This document shows, piece after piece, positions 5,115-5,479 of a stretch of DNA of 5,479 nucleotides. Source of the DNA: Planctomycetota bacterium. Lineage in GTDB: Bacteria > Planctomycetota > Planctomycetia > Planctomycetales > Planctomycetaceae. Each line of letters starts with the position of its first letter. Position 1 is the first letter of the stretch. Position numbers and translations under genes: made by a program. The stretch spans positions 1 to 5,479 of the forward strand of contig JAJRTM010000284.1 of the NCBI GenBank assembly GCA_024278285.1, in the 5' to 3' direction. Under the pieces are notes generated by a model. It was not told the DNA's origin and made no database searches. It saw only the letters and a program-made list of their open reading frames with translations.

Positions 5115-5479
5115 ATGCGACCGATTACAACGTCAGGAAAACTGGAAGTCAAGTCAACTATATTTTGCGAACAACAAAGATCGGCTGCCTTCACTTTGGT
5201 TTTCTGGATATTGTTAAGCCTCGTCTTTGTTGAACAAACAGCAATTTGTGGTGACAAAACGAATCCGCCCAATATCATCCTCATTCTTGCAGATGATCTT
5301 GGTTATGGTGATGTCAGTTGTTACGGGGCGACTGAAGTTTCGACCCCTCATATTGATCGCCTGGCAAGAGAAGGGGCAAGGTTTACCAGTGGTTACTGTT
5401 CCGCGGCAACGTGTACGCCCACACGTTTTTCACTGCTGACCGGAATGTACGCTTTCAGGCAACCGGGAACAGGAATCGC
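5115..5479 (+). CDS. Sulfatase (S1/arylsulfatase family), 3'-truncated by window edge
   Basis: The first 121 codons encode the N-terminus of an exported sulfatase, which hydrolyses sulfate esters, typically on sulfated polysaccharides in planctomycetes. A basic N-region of about 23 residues precedes a hydrophobic stretch (A24-V39) and a short polar segment, so it is a signal peptide or membrane anchor. The alkaline-phosphatase-like core follows at once: NIILILADDLGYGD (53-66) supplies the metal-binding Asp60-Asp61, then TPHIDRLAREG (77-87), and the catalytic CTPTRFSLLTG (100-110). Cys100 (bases 5412-5414) is the residue converted to formylglycine, with Pro102, Arg104 and Thr109-Gly110 of the C-x-P-x-R-x4-T-G signature intact. 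The start is fixed by an upstream in-frame stop and a good ribosome-binding site. Most of the catalytic domain and all substrate-specifying regions lie outside the window, so the substrate is unknown. Confidence 0.93.
   Translation, partial: MRPITTSGKLEVKSTIFCEQQRSAAFTLVFWILLSLVFVEQTAICGDKTNPPNIILILADDLGYGDVSCYGATEVSTPHIDRLAREGARFTSGYCSAATCTPTRFSLLTGMYAFRQPGTGI

Noticed and set aside
5227..5439. 70-codon frame overlapping the sulfatase start in another frame
   Set aside because: The frame starting at 5115 carries the full sulfatase N-terminal motifs, so this is a shadow of it.

Overview
The window looks like a chromosomal segment of a planctomycete (Planctomycetota). This is inferred from a signal-bearing S1-type sulfatase, a long-form (type 2) orotidine-5'-phosphate decarboxylase, mid-range base composition, loosely packed genes with repeat-filled gaps, and the particular mix of genes. 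Genus cannot be fixed from the sequence alone; a Gimesia-like relative is only a guess. No phage, plasmid, IS transposase, CRISPR array, rRNA or tRNA was seen.

Layout. (1) 1-645, plus strand: the 3' two-thirds of biotin synthase bioB, cut by the window's left edge. (2) 646-1119: a 474-base gap dominated by a nested inverted repeat (699-973), followed by a 14-bp perfect palindrome. (3) 1120-2151, plus: a zinc-dependent medium-chain sugar-alcohol/threonine-type dehydrogenase. (4) 2177-3703, minus: a complete two-domain RbsA/MglA-type sugar ABC ATPase, converging on the dehydrogenase with only 25 bases between them. (5) 3704-3863: a short gap holding a small hairpin and a REP-like inverted repeat that begins GTAGGGTG. 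(6) 3864-4814, minus: pyrF, co-directional with and upstream of the ABC ATPase. (7) 4815-5114: a 300-base divergent intergenic region holding a diverged single-arm copy of the large repeat found after bioB, plus a candidate promoter for the next gene. (8) 5115-5479, plus: the start of a secreted or membrane-anchored sulfatase with an intact formylglycine motif, cut by the right edge.

How the genes relate. They do not form one pathway: biotin synthesis, pyrimidine synthesis, sugar-alcohol oxidation, sugar uptake and sulfate-ester hydrolysis are each represented by one gene. The ABC ATPase has no permease or binding-protein gene beside it, so it probably serves a transporter encoded elsewhere. 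The most distinctive content is non-coding. Two intergenic regions about 4 kb apart carry related repeat units built from stacked mini-hairpins, and one hairpin keeps its pairing despite changed bases. A third gap carries an unrelated REP-like element. This suggests a dispersed, structure-selected repeat family, and a genome-wide search is the decisive test.
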